From Pseudomonas sp. Fl4BN1 (GTDB lineage: Bacteria; Pseudomonadota; Gammaproteobacteria; Pseudomonadales; Pseudomonadaceae): a stretch of 64,000 nucleotides of DNA. The notes under the pieces are model-generated. The model did no database searches and was not told where the DNA came from. It saw only the letters and a list, made by a program, of their open reading frames with translations. Location: positions 1 to 64,000 of the forward strand of contig NZ_JAAARM010000006.1 in NCBI RefSeq assembly GCF_009908285.1. Direction: 5' to 3'. Shown here in pieces: positions 40,284 to 50,614 of the stretch (within the stretch, counting starts at the first letter, position 1; every line of letters begins with the position of its first letter). Both the position numbers and the translations under genes were made by a program.

Positions 40284-41663
40284 TCAGTCCAGTAAAGAAA
40301 GGGTGACAGGCGTCAGGTGGTTGTCCTCGACCCGTACTTGCAGCTCACCTTCACCGAGGCGGGCAGTGAGGCGCTGGCCGTTGCGGGTTTGTCCGGCTGT
40401 ACGGATGGCCTGGCCGCGGTCGTCCAGAAGAATGCTGTAGCCCCGACCCAGGGTCGCCAGGGGGCTGACTACATGCAGGGTCTGCATCTGGCTGTGCAGT
40501 TGCAGGCGGCGGGCTTTCAGGCCTTCACGCATGGCTCGGGGCAGGCGCTCGGCAAGGCTGTCGAGGCGTTGGCGCAGCAGGGCCAGTTGGCGTCCCGGGT
40601 GCTGGGCTCCGAGGCGGGTTTCCAGGCGGATCAGGCGTTCGCGGCGGGTGTTCAGGTTGCGCTCGAAGGCCCGGCGCAAGCGCATGTCCAGATCGTCCAG
40701 GCGTTGCGCTTGTTGGCGCAGGCGTTCGCCAGGATGGCGCAGGCGTCGGGCCAGGCCATCCAGGCGCAGGCGGTCGCGCATCAACCGATCGCGAATGCGC
40801 ATCACCAGGCGCCGATGCAGGCTGTCGACCCGGCGTTGCAGATCGCTGGAGTCCGGCGCCAGCAATTCTGCGGCGGCGGAGGGCGTGGGCGCGCGGACGT
40901 CAGCCACGAAATCGCTGATGGACACATCGGTTTCATGGCCGATGGCGCTGACGATGGGCGTCACGCAAGCATCCACGGCTCGGGCCACGGCCTCTTCGTT
41001 GAAGCACCAGAGGTCTTCCAGGGAGCCGCCGCCCCGAGCCAGGATCAATGCGTCGAAGCCTCGGGCATCGGCCAGTTGCAAGGCGCGGACGATCTGTGCG
41101 GTGGCTTCGCGGCCCTGCACGGCAGTGGGGATCAGGGTCAGGGAAACCTGGGGGGCACGGCGCCGGAATACGCTGATGATGTCGCGAATCACTGCACCGG
41201 TGGGCGAACTGATGATGCCAATGCGTTGTGGATGAGCCGGCAACGGCACTTTGCGCTCGGCACTGAATAGCCCTTCGGCGCTGAGCTTGTCTTTCAGTGC
41301 ATCGAAGGCCAGGCGCAGGGCACCGTCGCCGGCGGGCTCCACGGTATCGAGAATCAGCTGATAGTCGCCGCGCCCTTCGAATAGCGAGACTTTGCCGCGA
41401 ACCTTGACCGCCAGGCCGTCCTTCAATGCCTGGCGGACCCTCGCGGCATTCTGCCGGAACAGTGCGCAGCGCACCTGGGCGCCGCTGTCCTTGAGGGTGA
41501 AATACACATGGCCGGACGCTGGGCGGGCGAGGTTGGAGATCTCGCCTTCGACCCAGATATTGCTGAACACGTCTTCGAGCAGCACCCGGGCGCGGCCGTT
41601 GAGCTGGGTGACGGTGAGGACTTCGCGGTCCAGGCCGAGTCGTGCAAAGGGATCTTTAATCAT
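40284..41663 (-). CDS. xseA: Exodeoxyribonuclease VII large subunit
   Basis: 459 residues from MIKDPFARLG; the frame is open further upstream but non-conserved. N-terminal OB fold (LTVTQLNGRARVLLEDVFSNIWVEGEIS), catalytic domain (IGIISSPTGAVIRDI, RGGGSLEDLWCFNEE, VSAIGHETDVSISDFVAD), and an Arg-rich helical coiled region. It degrades single-stranded DNA with XseB, which is not in this window. Confidence 0.96.
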   Translation of the reverse strand: MIKDPFARLGLDREVLTVTQLNGRARVLLEDVFSNIWVEGEISNLARPASGHVYFTLKDSGAQVRCALFRQNAARVRQALKDGLAVKVRGKVSLFEGRGDYQLILDTVEPAGDGALRLAFDALKDKLSAEGLFSAERKVPLPAHPQRIGIISSPTGAVIRDIISVFRRRAPQVSLTLIPTAVQGREATAQIVRALQLADARGFDALILARGGGSLEDLWCFNEEAVARAVDACVTPIVSAIGHETDVSISDFVADVRAPTPSAAAELLAPDSSDLQRRVDSLHRRLVMRIRDRLMRDRLRLDGLARRLRHPGERLRQQAQRLDDLDMRLRRAFERNLNTRRERLIRLETRLGAQHPGRQLALLRQRLDSLAERLPRAMREGLKARRLQLHSQMQTLHVVSPLATLGRGYSILLDDRGQAIRTAGQTRNGQRLTARLGEGELQVRVEDNHLTPVTLSLLD

Positions 41664-41829
41664 GGCGCGCAGTTTAAAGGCCTGCCTGGCGATGGAACAA
41701 CGCAAATCGGCAGAGCATGTAGCGACTGCCGAATACTGCGATCGGTCACGAAGTGAGCGCAGGGGCTTGAGAGCGCTGAAAGCCTTGCGGACTTCTTCGT
41801 CTGAACGTGGCCCTAGCCTGCGGCAGCGG

Positions 41830-42726
41830 CTACAGGAGATTGCGGAAATGCTCGACGAATTGTGCCACCAGAGGCGTCGGATCTTGTCGATAGGCGAGGG
41901 CGATAGTGCTTTGGCAATCGGTATCGGCCAGCGGCAGAAAATGAATGCTGGTCGGCGCAATGTCCCGCATCGACTCGGGCAGCAGGGCAATGCCAAACCC
42001 GGCCTGGATCAGGTGCAACTGAGTGGTCTTGCGGGACACCACGCGAGCCGCCTTGGGAAAGAAACCCTGGCGCATGCACAGCTCTGCCGACAGGTAGCTC
42101 AAGCCGCCGCGCTGGGGGTGGGGAATGGAGATGAAGGCTTCTTCCTTGAGCTGCGCCAGGTCGATGCCCTTGGCCGGAGGGTCCAGCGCCAGCGGATGCT
42201 CCGGCGGTACCGCCAGCAAGAGCGGCTCGCTGAACAGCGGCACGATTTGCACCCCTTCCCGTTGGCGCAGCACTGGCAGGCGCAATAGGCCGACATCCAG
42301 GCGGCCTCCGGCCAGTTCTTCCAACTGTGCCTCGGAAGACAGTTTGACGATGTCCACCGACGCTCCAGCGCAGCGCTGTAAGTAACCGCTGATGCTCTGC
42401 AGCAGGCGGCCGCTCATGGGCACGGTGCTGGAGTGGCTGAGGCGCAGGGTACCCAATTGTCCCTGGCCCACTTGGGTGGCCAGTTCGCCGGCCTTGTGCA
42501 ATTCGGTCAGCAGATTGCGTGCCTTGGGGAAGAAGACTTCGCCTGCGGCCGTCAGCCGTGGCAGGCGCGCGGTGCGCTCGAACAGCGGGGTTTGCAGCTG
42601 GCTTTCCAGTTCCTTGATCTGCCGGCTGAGGGCTGACTGGGCGACGAACAGGCGTTCTGCAGCAGCGCTGAAGCTGCCGCATTCGGCGATTTCCACGAAG
42701 TAACGCAGTTGACGAGTCGAAATCAC
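41830..42726 (-). CDS. LysR-family transcriptional regulator
   Basis: 298 residues from a GTG start (ISTRQLRYFVEIAEC), where family similarity begins; an upstream in-frame ATG at 42777 is possible. N-terminal winged helix (SFSAAAERLFVAQSALSRQIKELE) and a C-terminal substrate-binding domain. The divergent neighbour is a TSUP transporter, the usual kind of target. Inducer unknown. The shared 101-base gap has spaced TTAG and CTAA halves near 42767-42794, which could be part of a LysR site. Confidence 0.9.
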   Translation of the reverse strand: MISTRQLRYFVEIAECGSFSAAAERLFVAQSALSRQIKELESQLQTPLFERTARLPRLTAAGEVFFPKARNLLTELHKAGELATQVGQGQLGTLRLSHSSTVPMSGRLLQSISGYLQRCAGASVDIVKLSSEAQLEELAGGRLDVGLLRLPVLRQREGVQIVPLFSEPLLLAVPPEHPLALDPPAKGIDLAQLKEEAFISIPHPQRGGLSYLSAELCMRQGFFPKAARVVSRKTTQLHLIQAGFGIALLPESMRDIAPTSIHFLPLADTDCQSTIALAYRQDPTPLVAQFVEHFRNLL

Positions 42727-42827
42727 AAGGCATGCCTTTTTGCGATGGGTTGGCGGCTTTGACGATATTAGTCGCAAGGCTCGCTGCTGGCTAAAGTCAT
42801 TGCGTACTCATTTGGGAAGTCGCAGTG

Positions 42828-43598
42828 ATGAGCGTGATCATCGAGGGTTTGAACCAGTGGTCGTTTGGCCCGGGTAGTTGGTTGGCGATAGGCCTGGGCA
42901 TCGCGCTGGCGTACATAGTGTTTGGCATTGCCGGGTTCGGCACGGCGCTGGTGGCGGGGCCGATCCTGATCCTGTTCATGCCGCTGTCGAAGATCGTGCC
43001 GCTGCTGGTGTTGCTGGATTTTGTCGCCGCCTTTGGCAACCTGTTGCCGTCGCGCAAGGAGGTGGCCAGGCCCGAACTGTTGCGCTTGCTGCCATGTATG
43101 GCGCTGGGTTGCACCTTGGGGGTGATCTTTCTGCTCAACCTCAAGTCCGATCTGTTACTTCTATTAATGGGGCTGTTCATCAGCGCTTATGCCATTTACA
43201 GCTTGTGGGTGAAGGCGCGTCCAACCCGGTTGGCGGCAGGCTGGTCGGTGCCGATGGGAATAGTCGGTGGGATGTTTGGTGCCTTGTTCGGCAGTGGCGG
43301 CTTCTTGTATGCCATTTATCTGAACAGCCGCTTGCCCAAGGATCCGGCGCGGGCAACTCAGAGTGCGTTGATCAGTTGCAGTACCGTGGTGCGCCTGAGC
43401 CTGTTCACTGTGGCTGGCGTCTATGCCGAGCTGCCGTTGTTGCTGTTGGCGGCGTGCCTGTTGCCGGCGATGGCACTGGGGTTGTGGATCGGGCGCGGCT
43501 TGACCAGGAAGTTGTCTCGGGAGGCCTTTGTACGACTGGTGACCTGGTTGGTGCTGGCCAGCGGTATTGCCTTGATTGGCCGCTACCTGAGTACTTGA
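42828..43598 (+). CDS. TSUP family transporter (TauE/SafE-like)
   Basis: 256 residues with about eight hydrophobic spans, including AYIVFGIAGFGTALVAGPIL and GIVGGMFGALFGSGGFLYAIYL, the two glycine-rich repeats of sulfite/sulfoacetate exporter relatives. Inner membrane. ATG at 42828 chosen over a GTG one codon earlier. Likely controlled by the divergent LysR regulator. Substrate unknown, possibly an organosulfonate or other small anion. Confidence 0.85.
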   Translation: MSVIIEGLNQWSFGPGSWLAIGLGIALAYIVFGIAGFGTALVAGPILILFMPLSKIVPLLVLLDFVAAFGNLLPSRKEVARPELLRLLPCMALGCTLGVIFLLNLKSDLLLLLMGLFISAYAIYSLWVKARPTRLAAGWSVPMGIVGGMFGALFGSGGFLYAIYLNSRLPKDPARATQSALISCSTVVRLSLFTVAGVYAELPLLLLAACLLPAMALGLWIGRGLTRKLSREAFVRLVTWLVLASGIALIGRYLST

Positions 43599-43639
43599 CC
43601 TGTGGGGTTCAGGGATTAAGCTGCGGGCCTTCAGATCTG

Positions 43640-43696
43640 TTCGCTGGCAAACCGGCTTCTACAATTGACAGTAGGAGCCGGCTTGCTGGCGATGCG
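43640..43696. repeat. REP doublet (inverted pair)
   Basis: Inverted copy TTCGCTGGCAAACCGGCTTC (43640) and forward copy GTAGGAGCCGGCTTGCTGGC (43671), five to ten bases apart: a REPIN. Confidence 0.8.
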
Positions 43697-43729
43697 CGTT
43701 TTCTGCCTTTCGACGTTTCAGGCTTATCC

Positions 43730-44278
43730 ATGAATTCCCAAAGCATTCTCGTCCCGAAAATTTCCACTTTGCCGGTGCACGAACCCCGGGCCCGGGCGAT
43801 CGTGCGTTGGCTGGTGCGCAAGAACATTATCGAGGAGGACTTGACCACCTGCGGGCGGACCGGCAGTCGCATGGGGCACGCCATCGCCCCCGGTGCCCGG
43901 GACGTGGTACTGCGTCCAGAGGCCTTGCCTTTTGGCGAGCTGATCAATGGCCTGGAGATCATCACCAAGCGTTGCATCTATACCCCGGCCAAGGGGTTTC
44001 TCGAAGAAGCCGGCTGTGCCGAGTGTCGCCAGGAAATCGGTGAAGCGTTGTTCGAGAGTCTGGAAGAGTGGATGCCTGGCCGCACCGACAACTTCACCTG
44101 CCCCGAATGCGGTCATGAAGATGACATCAACGGTTTCCTGTTCCTCCAGGAGTGCGGCTTTTCCAACCTGGGGTTCATTTTCAACAACTGGGCGCAGGCG
44201 GGCTTCAAGCAGAGCTTCATCGACGAGTTCGCCGATTGGCTGGATCAGCCGGTAAGTTGGGTCAAAGTGCAGTTGTAA
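43730..44278 (+). CDS. Hypothetical zinc-ribbon protein
   Basis: 182 residues from MNSQSILVPKIST. Two CxxC pairs, GCAECRQE and TCPECGHE, spaced about 30 residues apart, can form a zinc ribbon. The rest is acidic and contains several aromatic residues near the end (GFIFNNWAQAGFKQSFIDEF). Homologues in pseudomonads are often labelled as sugar ABC transporter ATPase, but no Walker motif is present. Function unknown. It ends about 65 bases before the guaB promoter. Confidence 0.75.
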   Translation: MNSQSILVPKISTLPVHEPRARAIVRWLVRKNIIEEDLTTCGRTGSRMGHAIAPGARDVVLRPEALPFGELINGLEIITKRCIYTPAKGFLEEAGCAECRQEIGEALFESLEEWMPGRTDNFTCPECGHEDDINGFLFLQECGFSNLGFIFNNWAQAGFKQSFIDEFADWLDQPVSWVKVQL

Positions 44279-44343
44279 CCGCTGCTACGGATCGAGGCGA
44301 GATATCCATCTATCACTCCAGCGATATTAGGCTGAGTTTTACA

Positions 44344-45878
<1,535 letters not shown>

Positions 45879-45929
45879 TAGTGATCGCCTTCAGGCCCAG
45901 GCCTGGAGGCGATTGACGAATTTAGTAAC

Positions 45930-45952
45930 CGGGGCTGTGTTTTTCAGCCCCG
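45930..45952 (+). other. Hairpin in the guaB-guaA gap
   Basis: CGGGGCTG/CAGCCCCG arms with a TGTTTTT loop, no strong T run after it, 30 bases before the guaA ATG. May act as a partial terminator or translational element. Confidence 0.45.
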
Positions 45953-45982
45953 TGTCGTTTCTGAAATTAGACGAGACTGACC

Positions 45983-47560
45983 ATGGCCCTCGACATCCAC
46001 GCTCACCGCATCCTGATCCTCGACTTCGGTTCCCAGTACACTCAACTGATCGCCCGCCGCGTGCGTGAGATCGGGGTCTACTGCGAACTGCATCCGTTTG
46101 ATATGGACGACGAAGCGATTCGCGAATTCGCTCCCAAAGGCGTGATCCTCGCCGGCGGTCCCGAGTCTGTGCACGAAGCCAACAGCCCTCGCTGCCCGCA
46201 AGCGGTGTTCGAACTGGGCGTGCCGGTCTTTGGTATCTGCTACGGCATGCAGACCATGGCCGAGCAACTGGGCGGCAAGGTCGAAGGTTCCGAGCTGCGT
46301 GAGTTCGGTTATGCCCGGGTTGATGTGGTGGGCAAGAGCCGCCTGCTGGACGGCATCGAAGACCACGTCGACGCCGACGGCCTGTTCGGCCTCGACGTGT
46401 GGATGAGCCACGGTGACAAGGTCACCAAGATGCCGCAGGACTTCCACATCCTGGCCAGCACTCCGAGCTGCCCGATTGCCGGCATGTTCAACGATGACCT
46501 GCGCTACTACGGCGTGCAGTTCCACCCGGAAGTGACCCACACCAAGCAGGGCGGTCGCATCCTCTCGCGCTTCATCCTCGACATCTGCCAGTGCGAAGCG
46601 CTGTGGACCCCGTCGAAAATTGCTGAAGACGCCATCGCCAACATCCGTGCCCAGGTCGGCACCGACAACGTCTTGCTGGGCCTGTCCGGCGGCGTTGACT
46701 CTTCGGTAGTTGCCGCGCTGTTGCACAAGGCCATCGGCGACCAGTTGACCTGTGTCTTTGTCGACAATGGCCTGCTGCGCCTGCACGAAGGTGAGCAAGT
46801 GATGGCCATGTTCGCCGAGAACATGGGCGTCAAGGTGATCCGCGCCAACGCTGAAGATCAGTTCCTGAACAACCTGGCCGGCGAGTCCGACCCGGAGAAG
46901 AAGCGCAAGATCATCGGTCGCACCTTCATCGACGTGTTTGATGCCCAGTCCAACAAACTGGACAACATCAAGTACCTGGCCCAGGGCACCATCTACCCGG
47001 ACGTGATCGAGTCGGCTGGCGCGAAAAGCGGCAAGGCCCACGTGATCAAGTCGCACCACAACGTCGGCGGCCTGCCGGAAGAGATGAACCTCAAGCTGGT
47101 CGAGCCTCTGCGCGAGCTGTTCAAGGACGAAGTCCGCCGTCTGGGCCTGGAGCTGGGCCTGCCGTACGACATGGTCTACCGTCACCCGTTCCCGGGCCCG
47201 GGCCTGGGCGTGCGCATCCTCGGTGAAGTGAAGAAGGAATACGCCGACCTGCTGCGTCGTGCCGACCACATCTTCATCGAAGAACTGCGCAAGGCCGATT
47301 GGTATCACAAGGTCAGCCAGGCCTTCGTGGTGTTCCAACCGGTGAAATCCGTGGGCGTGGTCGGTGATGGCCGTCGTTACGCCTGGGTCGTGGCCCTGCG
47401 CGCCGTGGAAACCATCGACTTCATGACCGCACGTTGGGCGCACCTGCCTTACGAGCTGCTGGAAACCGTCAGCGGCCGCATCATCAATGAGATCGAAGGC
47501 ATCTCCCGCGTCACCTACGACGTGTCGAGCAAGCCGCCGGCCACGATTGAGTGGGAATGA
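45983..47560 (+). CDS. guaA: GMP synthase (glutamine-hydrolysing)
   Basis: 525 residues. Converts XMP to GMP. N-terminal glutamine amidotransferase (GICYGMQT with the nucleophile Cys, FHPEVTHT with the catalytic His), then an ATP pyrophosphatase domain with the P-loop [17 protein letters not shown], then the dimerisation domain ending PPATIEWE. Second gene of the gua unit. Confidence 0.98.
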   Translation: MALDIHAHRILILDFGSQYTQLIARRVREIGVYCELHPFDMDDEAIREFAPKGVILAGGPESVHEANSPRCPQAVFELGVPVFGICYGMQTMAEQLGGKVEGSELREFGYARVDVVGKSRLLDGIEDHVDADGLFGLDVWMSHGDKVTKMPQDFHILASTPSCPIAGMFNDDLRYYGVQFHPEVTHTKQGGRILSRFILDICQCEALWTPSKIAEDAIANIRAQVGTDNVLLGLSGGVDSSVVAALLHKAIGDQLTCVFVDNGLLRLHEGEQVMAMFAENMGVKVIRANAEDQFLNNLAGESDPEKKRKIIGRTFIDVFDAQSNKLDNIKYLAQGTIYPDVIESAGAKSGKAHVIKSHHNVGGLPEEMNLKLVEPLRELFKDEVRRLGLELGLPYDMVYRHPFPGPGLGVRILGEVKKEYADLLRRADHIFIEELRKADWYHKVSQAFVVFQPVKSVGVVGDGRRYAWVVALRAVETIDFMTARWAHLPYELLETVSGRIINEIEGISRVTYDVSSKPPATIEWE

Positions 47561-47622
47561 TCGCTCGGTCTCACGCTTGTGAGGCTGTGGTGAATCGGAC
47601 GAGTGTTTTCTAGTCCGTTAAG

Positions 47623-47658
47623 AAGGCCCCTGATCGCGAGATCAGGGGCCTTCTTGTT
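47623..47658 (+). terminator. Terminator after guaA
   Basis: Twelve-base perfect arms AAGGCCCCTGAT/ATCAGGGGCCTT around a six-base loop, then TCTTGTT. Confidence 0.85.
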
Positions 47659-47707
47659 AATGAAAACGGGCTGCCCAATGAGGCTGTCATCGGATAGGGC
47701 TGTTGAG

Positions 47708-48592
47708 ATGAGTGTGTTTGGCAAGTTGCTGAGAGCCTTGGGCTTGGCGGCTGAAACGCCGGAGCTGCCGAGCGTGACGGTACCGCCATTGTCACGTTTT
47801 GATCGTTTTGCCGCGGACAACCGCGAGGCTTTTGCGTTGATCGGTGCCTTGCCGGAGCAGGACATTGTGGCTGAAGAGAGGCGTCTTGCTGGCGAAGTGA
47901 CGGACATTCTGCTGGCGCTCAAGCCGCTTATCGTGGAGGGGGGGTCGCGCCTGGAGATTCAGGAGCATGTGCTCCAGCAACTCGATAGCCGTCAGTTGTT
48001 GCCTGCGCTGGTGGGCTACAAGGGATACCCCGCAGCCGTTCCTGTTTCGGTGAATGCGCAGCTGATCAGTTGCCTGCCCTCTGAGGAGCTTTTGCCGGCC
48101 AGTGCATTGGTCAAGGTCGAGGTCATCGTGTCATCCCGCAAGGGTTATGGTGCGCAGTCCTGGACCTTTGCCACGCCTGGCGCCAGCGAGGAACAACTGC
48201 GTTTGCTGAGCTGTGCCAAGGACGCTCTGGGGCAGGGCTTACGGCAGGTACGCGGCGGTGAGTCACTGGGGGCTATCGGCTGCGCTATCCAGGAGGTGCT
48301 GGACGCCCAGGGATTCAGTGCAGTGATTGAATATTGCGGTTATGGCATGGGCAGGCAGCGGATCCAGGCGCCTCAGGTCTTGGGTTACCGCGTTGCGGGG
48401 CATTGCGAACCCATGGTGGCCGGCCAGGTATTGAATGTTCAGGTATTGGCCAAGGCCGGGACCCCGCATGTCCGGGTTATGTCCAATGGCTGGAATGTGG
48501 TCGCCCACGACCGGTGCGACGGGGTGGTGCTGAGTGCCATGGTCCGAGTGACGGAGGAGGGAGCAGAGCGTCTCAGCCGATTTGTCGATTGA
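47708..48592 (+). CDS. Methionine aminopeptidase-like protein without metal ligands (pseudoenzyme)
   Basis: 294 residues from MSVFGKLL (AGGG upstream; an ATG at 47678 is possible). Residues about 55-293 align by eye with type I methionine aminopeptidase: GYKGYPAAVPVSVN matches GYHGFPKSVCISIN, and EYCGYGMGR matches EYCGHGIGR. All expected metal ligands are replaced: E. coli Asp97 by Glu138, Asp108 lost (GYGAQSW), His171 by Tyr212, Glu204 by Gln245, Glu235 by Ser276; His178 is also lost. It therefore should not be an active aminopeptidase. The pita-bread fold could bind a ligand, nascent chain or ribosome. N-terminal 50 residues are extra. Stand-alone unit. Confidence 0.8.
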   Translation: MSVFGKLLRALGLAAETPELPSVTVPPLSRFDRFAADNREAFALIGALPEQDIVAEERRLAGEVTDILLALKPLIVEGGSRLEIQEHVLQQLDSRQLLPALVGYKGYPAAVPVSVNAQLISCLPSEELLPASALVKVEVIVSSRKGYGAQSWTFATPGASEEQLRLLSCAKDALGQGLRQVRGGESLGAIGCAIQEVLDAQGFSAVIEYCGYGMGRQRIQAPQVLGYRVAGHCEPMVAGQVLNVQVLAKAGTPHVRVMSNGWNVVAHDRCDGVVLSAMVRVTEEGAERLSRFVD

Positions 48593-48610
48593 AGTCTCTG
48601 TGTTGCAAAA

Positions 48611-48644
48611 AAATGGCGATCGCACCTTGGGTGGATCGCCATTT
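48611..48644 (+). terminator. Terminator after the MetAP-like gene
   Basis: AAATGGCGATC/GATCGCCATTT arms with a 12-base loop; a run of A upstream and TTTGT after, so termination may work on either strand. Confidence 0.6.
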
Positions 48645-48809
48645 GTATGTCCGGGTATTGGAAAACCCGGTTTTTTCGCGTTCACGCAATACCGGGAAAG
48701 ATATTGCCCCGTTTAGCCTCAGGGGGGCCGTGTACCCTTCGAGTCTGCCCCTCATTGTTTTGTCCTTGCAGCGAAGTATCTGCTGAGCGGCGTTGATCGG
48801 ATTGTTTGT

Positions 48810-48827
48810 GGTTGTCAGTTGACAACC
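48810..48827. promoter_or_regulatory. Palindrome before the HicA-like/HTH pair, candidate autoregulatory operator
   Basis: GGTTGTCAGTTGACAACC, perfect eight-base arms around GT. A TTGACA box is embedded in it and GATACT follows after 16 bases, but that start would lie beyond the GGAGG site of the next gene, so the exact promoter is uncertain. Operators of this kind are usual for toxin-antitoxin units. Confidence 0.6.
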
Positions 48828-48857
48828 TTGTGTTCCTGACGATACTGGAGGCTACGG

Positions 48858-49136
48858 ATGGCTCGTGCAATTCATCCCAAGAAGGATATTGAAATGGCCC
48901 TGCGCTACGCCGAATGGCAGGGCTGGCGCATCGAGGTCGGCAGTGGTCATGCCTGGGGCCGGATCTACTGCCCGTACAACAACGAAGTGTGCCGCTGTGG
49001 CGAGTTCTGCATCACCAGTGTCTGGCGCACACCGAAGAACCCGGCCCAGCACGCCCGGGCGCTGTGTCGGGTGATCGACAACTGCACCGTGAACCAGCTG
49101 CGTGGGGCCAAGGCACCGGCAGCCCGTCAGGAGTAA
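48858..49136 (+). CDS. HicA-like small basic protein, candidate toxin
   Basis: 92 residues with GGAGG seven bases upstream. The fold-level pattern resembles HicA RNases: an opening helix (KKDIEMALRYAEWQGWRIEVG), then a Gly-x-Gly-His strand (GSGHAWGRIYC) where HicA carries its catalytic His, and a closing helix (PAQHARALCRVIDNC). Unusual is a cysteine cluster CPYNNEVCRCGEFC that could bind zinc. It is followed after five bases by an HTH protein, the arrangement of a toxin-antitoxin operon. Toxin function is inference; it could also be an uncharacterised RNA-binding protein. Confidence 0.6.
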   Translation: MARAIHPKKDIEMALRYAEWQGWRIEVGSGHAWGRIYCPYNNEVCRCGEFCITSVWRTPKNPAQHARALCRVIDNCTVNQLRGAKAPAARQE

Positions 49137-49141
49137 GCACC

Positions 49142-49663
49142 ATGGAATACCTGTTCACCCTCAACTATCTGTTGCCGCTCGAGGGCTGTGATCCGCTGCA
49201 ACTGGTGGAGCGCCTCGGCGCGGCGGGTTGCACCGATGCCCTGGTGGGCACCGGATTGGCCGGGCGCCTGGCCCTGGAGTTCAGTCGCGAGGCCGAGACT
49301 GCCGAAGCGGCGCTGCTCAGTGCCCTGGCGGATATCAAGCGGATCATTCCCGAGGCGCGGCTGGTGGAGGCCAGTCCGGATTTCGTCGGCCTCAGCGAGA
49401 TCGCCGAGATCGTCGGCGTTTCGCGGCAGAACATGCGCAAGCTGATGCTCGGTCATGCCGACAGCTTTCCCTTGGCGATTCATGAAGGCAGTGCTTCGCT
49501 GTGGCACCTGGCGGAGGTCCTGAGCTGGCTCGACAGCAAGGGCGGCTATCCGCTCAAGCACCCGGTGATCGAGGTGGCGCGGGTGGCGCAGCAGGTGAAC
49601 ACCGCCAAGGAGTCGAAGCGCATCGGCCCCCTGAGTGGTGAACTGCTGGCTTTGCTGGGCTGA
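49142..49663 (+). CDS. HTH protein paired with HicA-like gene, candidate antitoxin
   Basis: 173 residues. N-terminal ~80 residues form an alpha/beta domain (YLFTLNYLLPL, then TDALVGTGLAGRLALEFSREA) without an obvious catalytic motif. A helix-turn-helix follows at about 83-115 (VGLSEIAEIVGVSRQNMRKLM), of the AlpA/MerR style, then a helical tail. The domain order, sensor then DNA-binding, suits an antitoxin that represses its own operon at the palindrome 48810-48827. Toxin-antitoxin role unproven. Confidence 0.6.
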   Translation: MEYLFTLNYLLPLEGCDPLQLVERLGAAGCTDALVGTGLAGRLALEFSREAETAEAALLSALADIKRIIPEARLVEASPDFVGLSEIAEIVGVSRQNMRKLMLGHADSFPLAIHEGSASLWHLAEVLSWLDSKGGYPLKHPVIEVARVAQQVNTAKESKRIGPLSGELLALLG

Positions 49664-49679
49664 CGAGGCAGGACGGGGC

Positions 49680-50384
49680 TTAGCGCCGGGCTACGTCGGA
49701 GAAGTAGAACTTGTCCAGGGTGTGCCGTGATTCGGTGTACTCGAACTGCCGACCATCCTGGAGAAAGGTCTGGTTGCTCACCACGATTACATGGCTCTGG
49801 CCGTCCAGGTCGAGCAACTGCTGGTCATCCTTGCTCCGCGGGCTGGCTTCGATGGTGCGCTGGGCATAGCTGATGTTCAGTTGCAGGGTCTGTTCGATGT
49901 ACGCATAGATCGAGTGCTCGGCAATCTGCCGGTCCAGCCCGGGAATCAGCTCGGCGACAAAGTGGTTGATGTCGAGAATCACCCGCTTGCCATCGATCCG
50001 CCGGACCCGTTTGATCCGGGTGATCAAGCAGCCTTCCTCTGCCTGCAGATGAGTCCGTAGTACGCCTTCAAGCGGAAACTGGCTGAACTCCACCACCTCG
50101 GTGCTGACGTCATCGCCCAGCCGGGGATAGGTTTCCTGGAAACTGACGATGCCGCCCAACTGGAACTCGATGGGGTTGGGTGACAGCACGAAGGTGCCCT
50201 TGCCATGGATCTTTTGCGCGAAACCGCGCTCCTGTAGCAGTTCGATGGCCTTGCGCACGGTGCCTCGGCTGGCCTGGTAGCTGTCCATCAGTTCGCTTTC
50301 CGAAGGCAGGCGGGCGCCACGCTCCAGACGTTCGGTGGTGATGCTGGCAAGCAGATCGCTGTAGATCTGGTTGTATTTGCTCAT
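49680..50384 (-). CDS. treR: Trehalose operon repressor TreR (GntR family, UTRA domain)
   Basis: 234 residues. GntR winged helix at 1-70 (LPSESELMDSYQASRGTVRKAIELL) and a C-terminal UTRA effector domain. Divergent from treP, and the 230-base gap holds a nested double operator. By homology it represses the trehalose genes and is released by trehalose-6-phosphate or trehalose. Confidence 0.92.
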   Translation of the reverse strand: MSKYNQIYSDLLASITTERLERGARLPSESELMDSYQASRGTVRKAIELLQERGFAQKIHGKGTFVLSPNPIEFQLGGIVSFQETYPRLGDDVSTEVVEFSQFPLEGVLRTHLQAEEGCLITRIKRVRRIDGKRVILDINHFVAELIPGLDRQIAEHSIYAYIEQTLQLNISYAQRTIEASPRSKDDQQLLDLDGQSHVIVVSNQTFLQDGRQFEYTESRHTLDKFYFSDVARR

Positions 50385-50518
50385 GGGATGGCTCTGTGCC
50401 GGAGTGTGCTCAAGGCAGGCACCTTAAGGGCTGGACGGTGCATTTGTCCATGTGGCTGACAGGTACTGCGCGGGTTGAAAAAACATGACGCCAGGCCGTG
50501 GGTAGAAGAAAAGCACAA

Positions 50519-50560
50519 ACTCGTCTGTACGAGTTGTTGATTTAACTCGTACAGACGAGT
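50519..50560. promoter_or_regulatory. Double TreR operator
   Basis: Two 17-base copies in inverted orientation, 50519-50535 and 50544-50560, with an eight-base spacer. Each copy is itself a palindrome, ACTCGT-4 bases-ACGAGT. Two GntR dimers could bind side by side. A possible promoter TTGATT-17-TAGCTT (50537-50565) would lie within it, 50 bases before treP. Confidence 0.82.
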
Positions 50561-50614
50561 AGCTTGCTCCTCGGCGTGCTGCCAATAACAAAAAACTCAG
50601 GTGGAAGAACAAGC

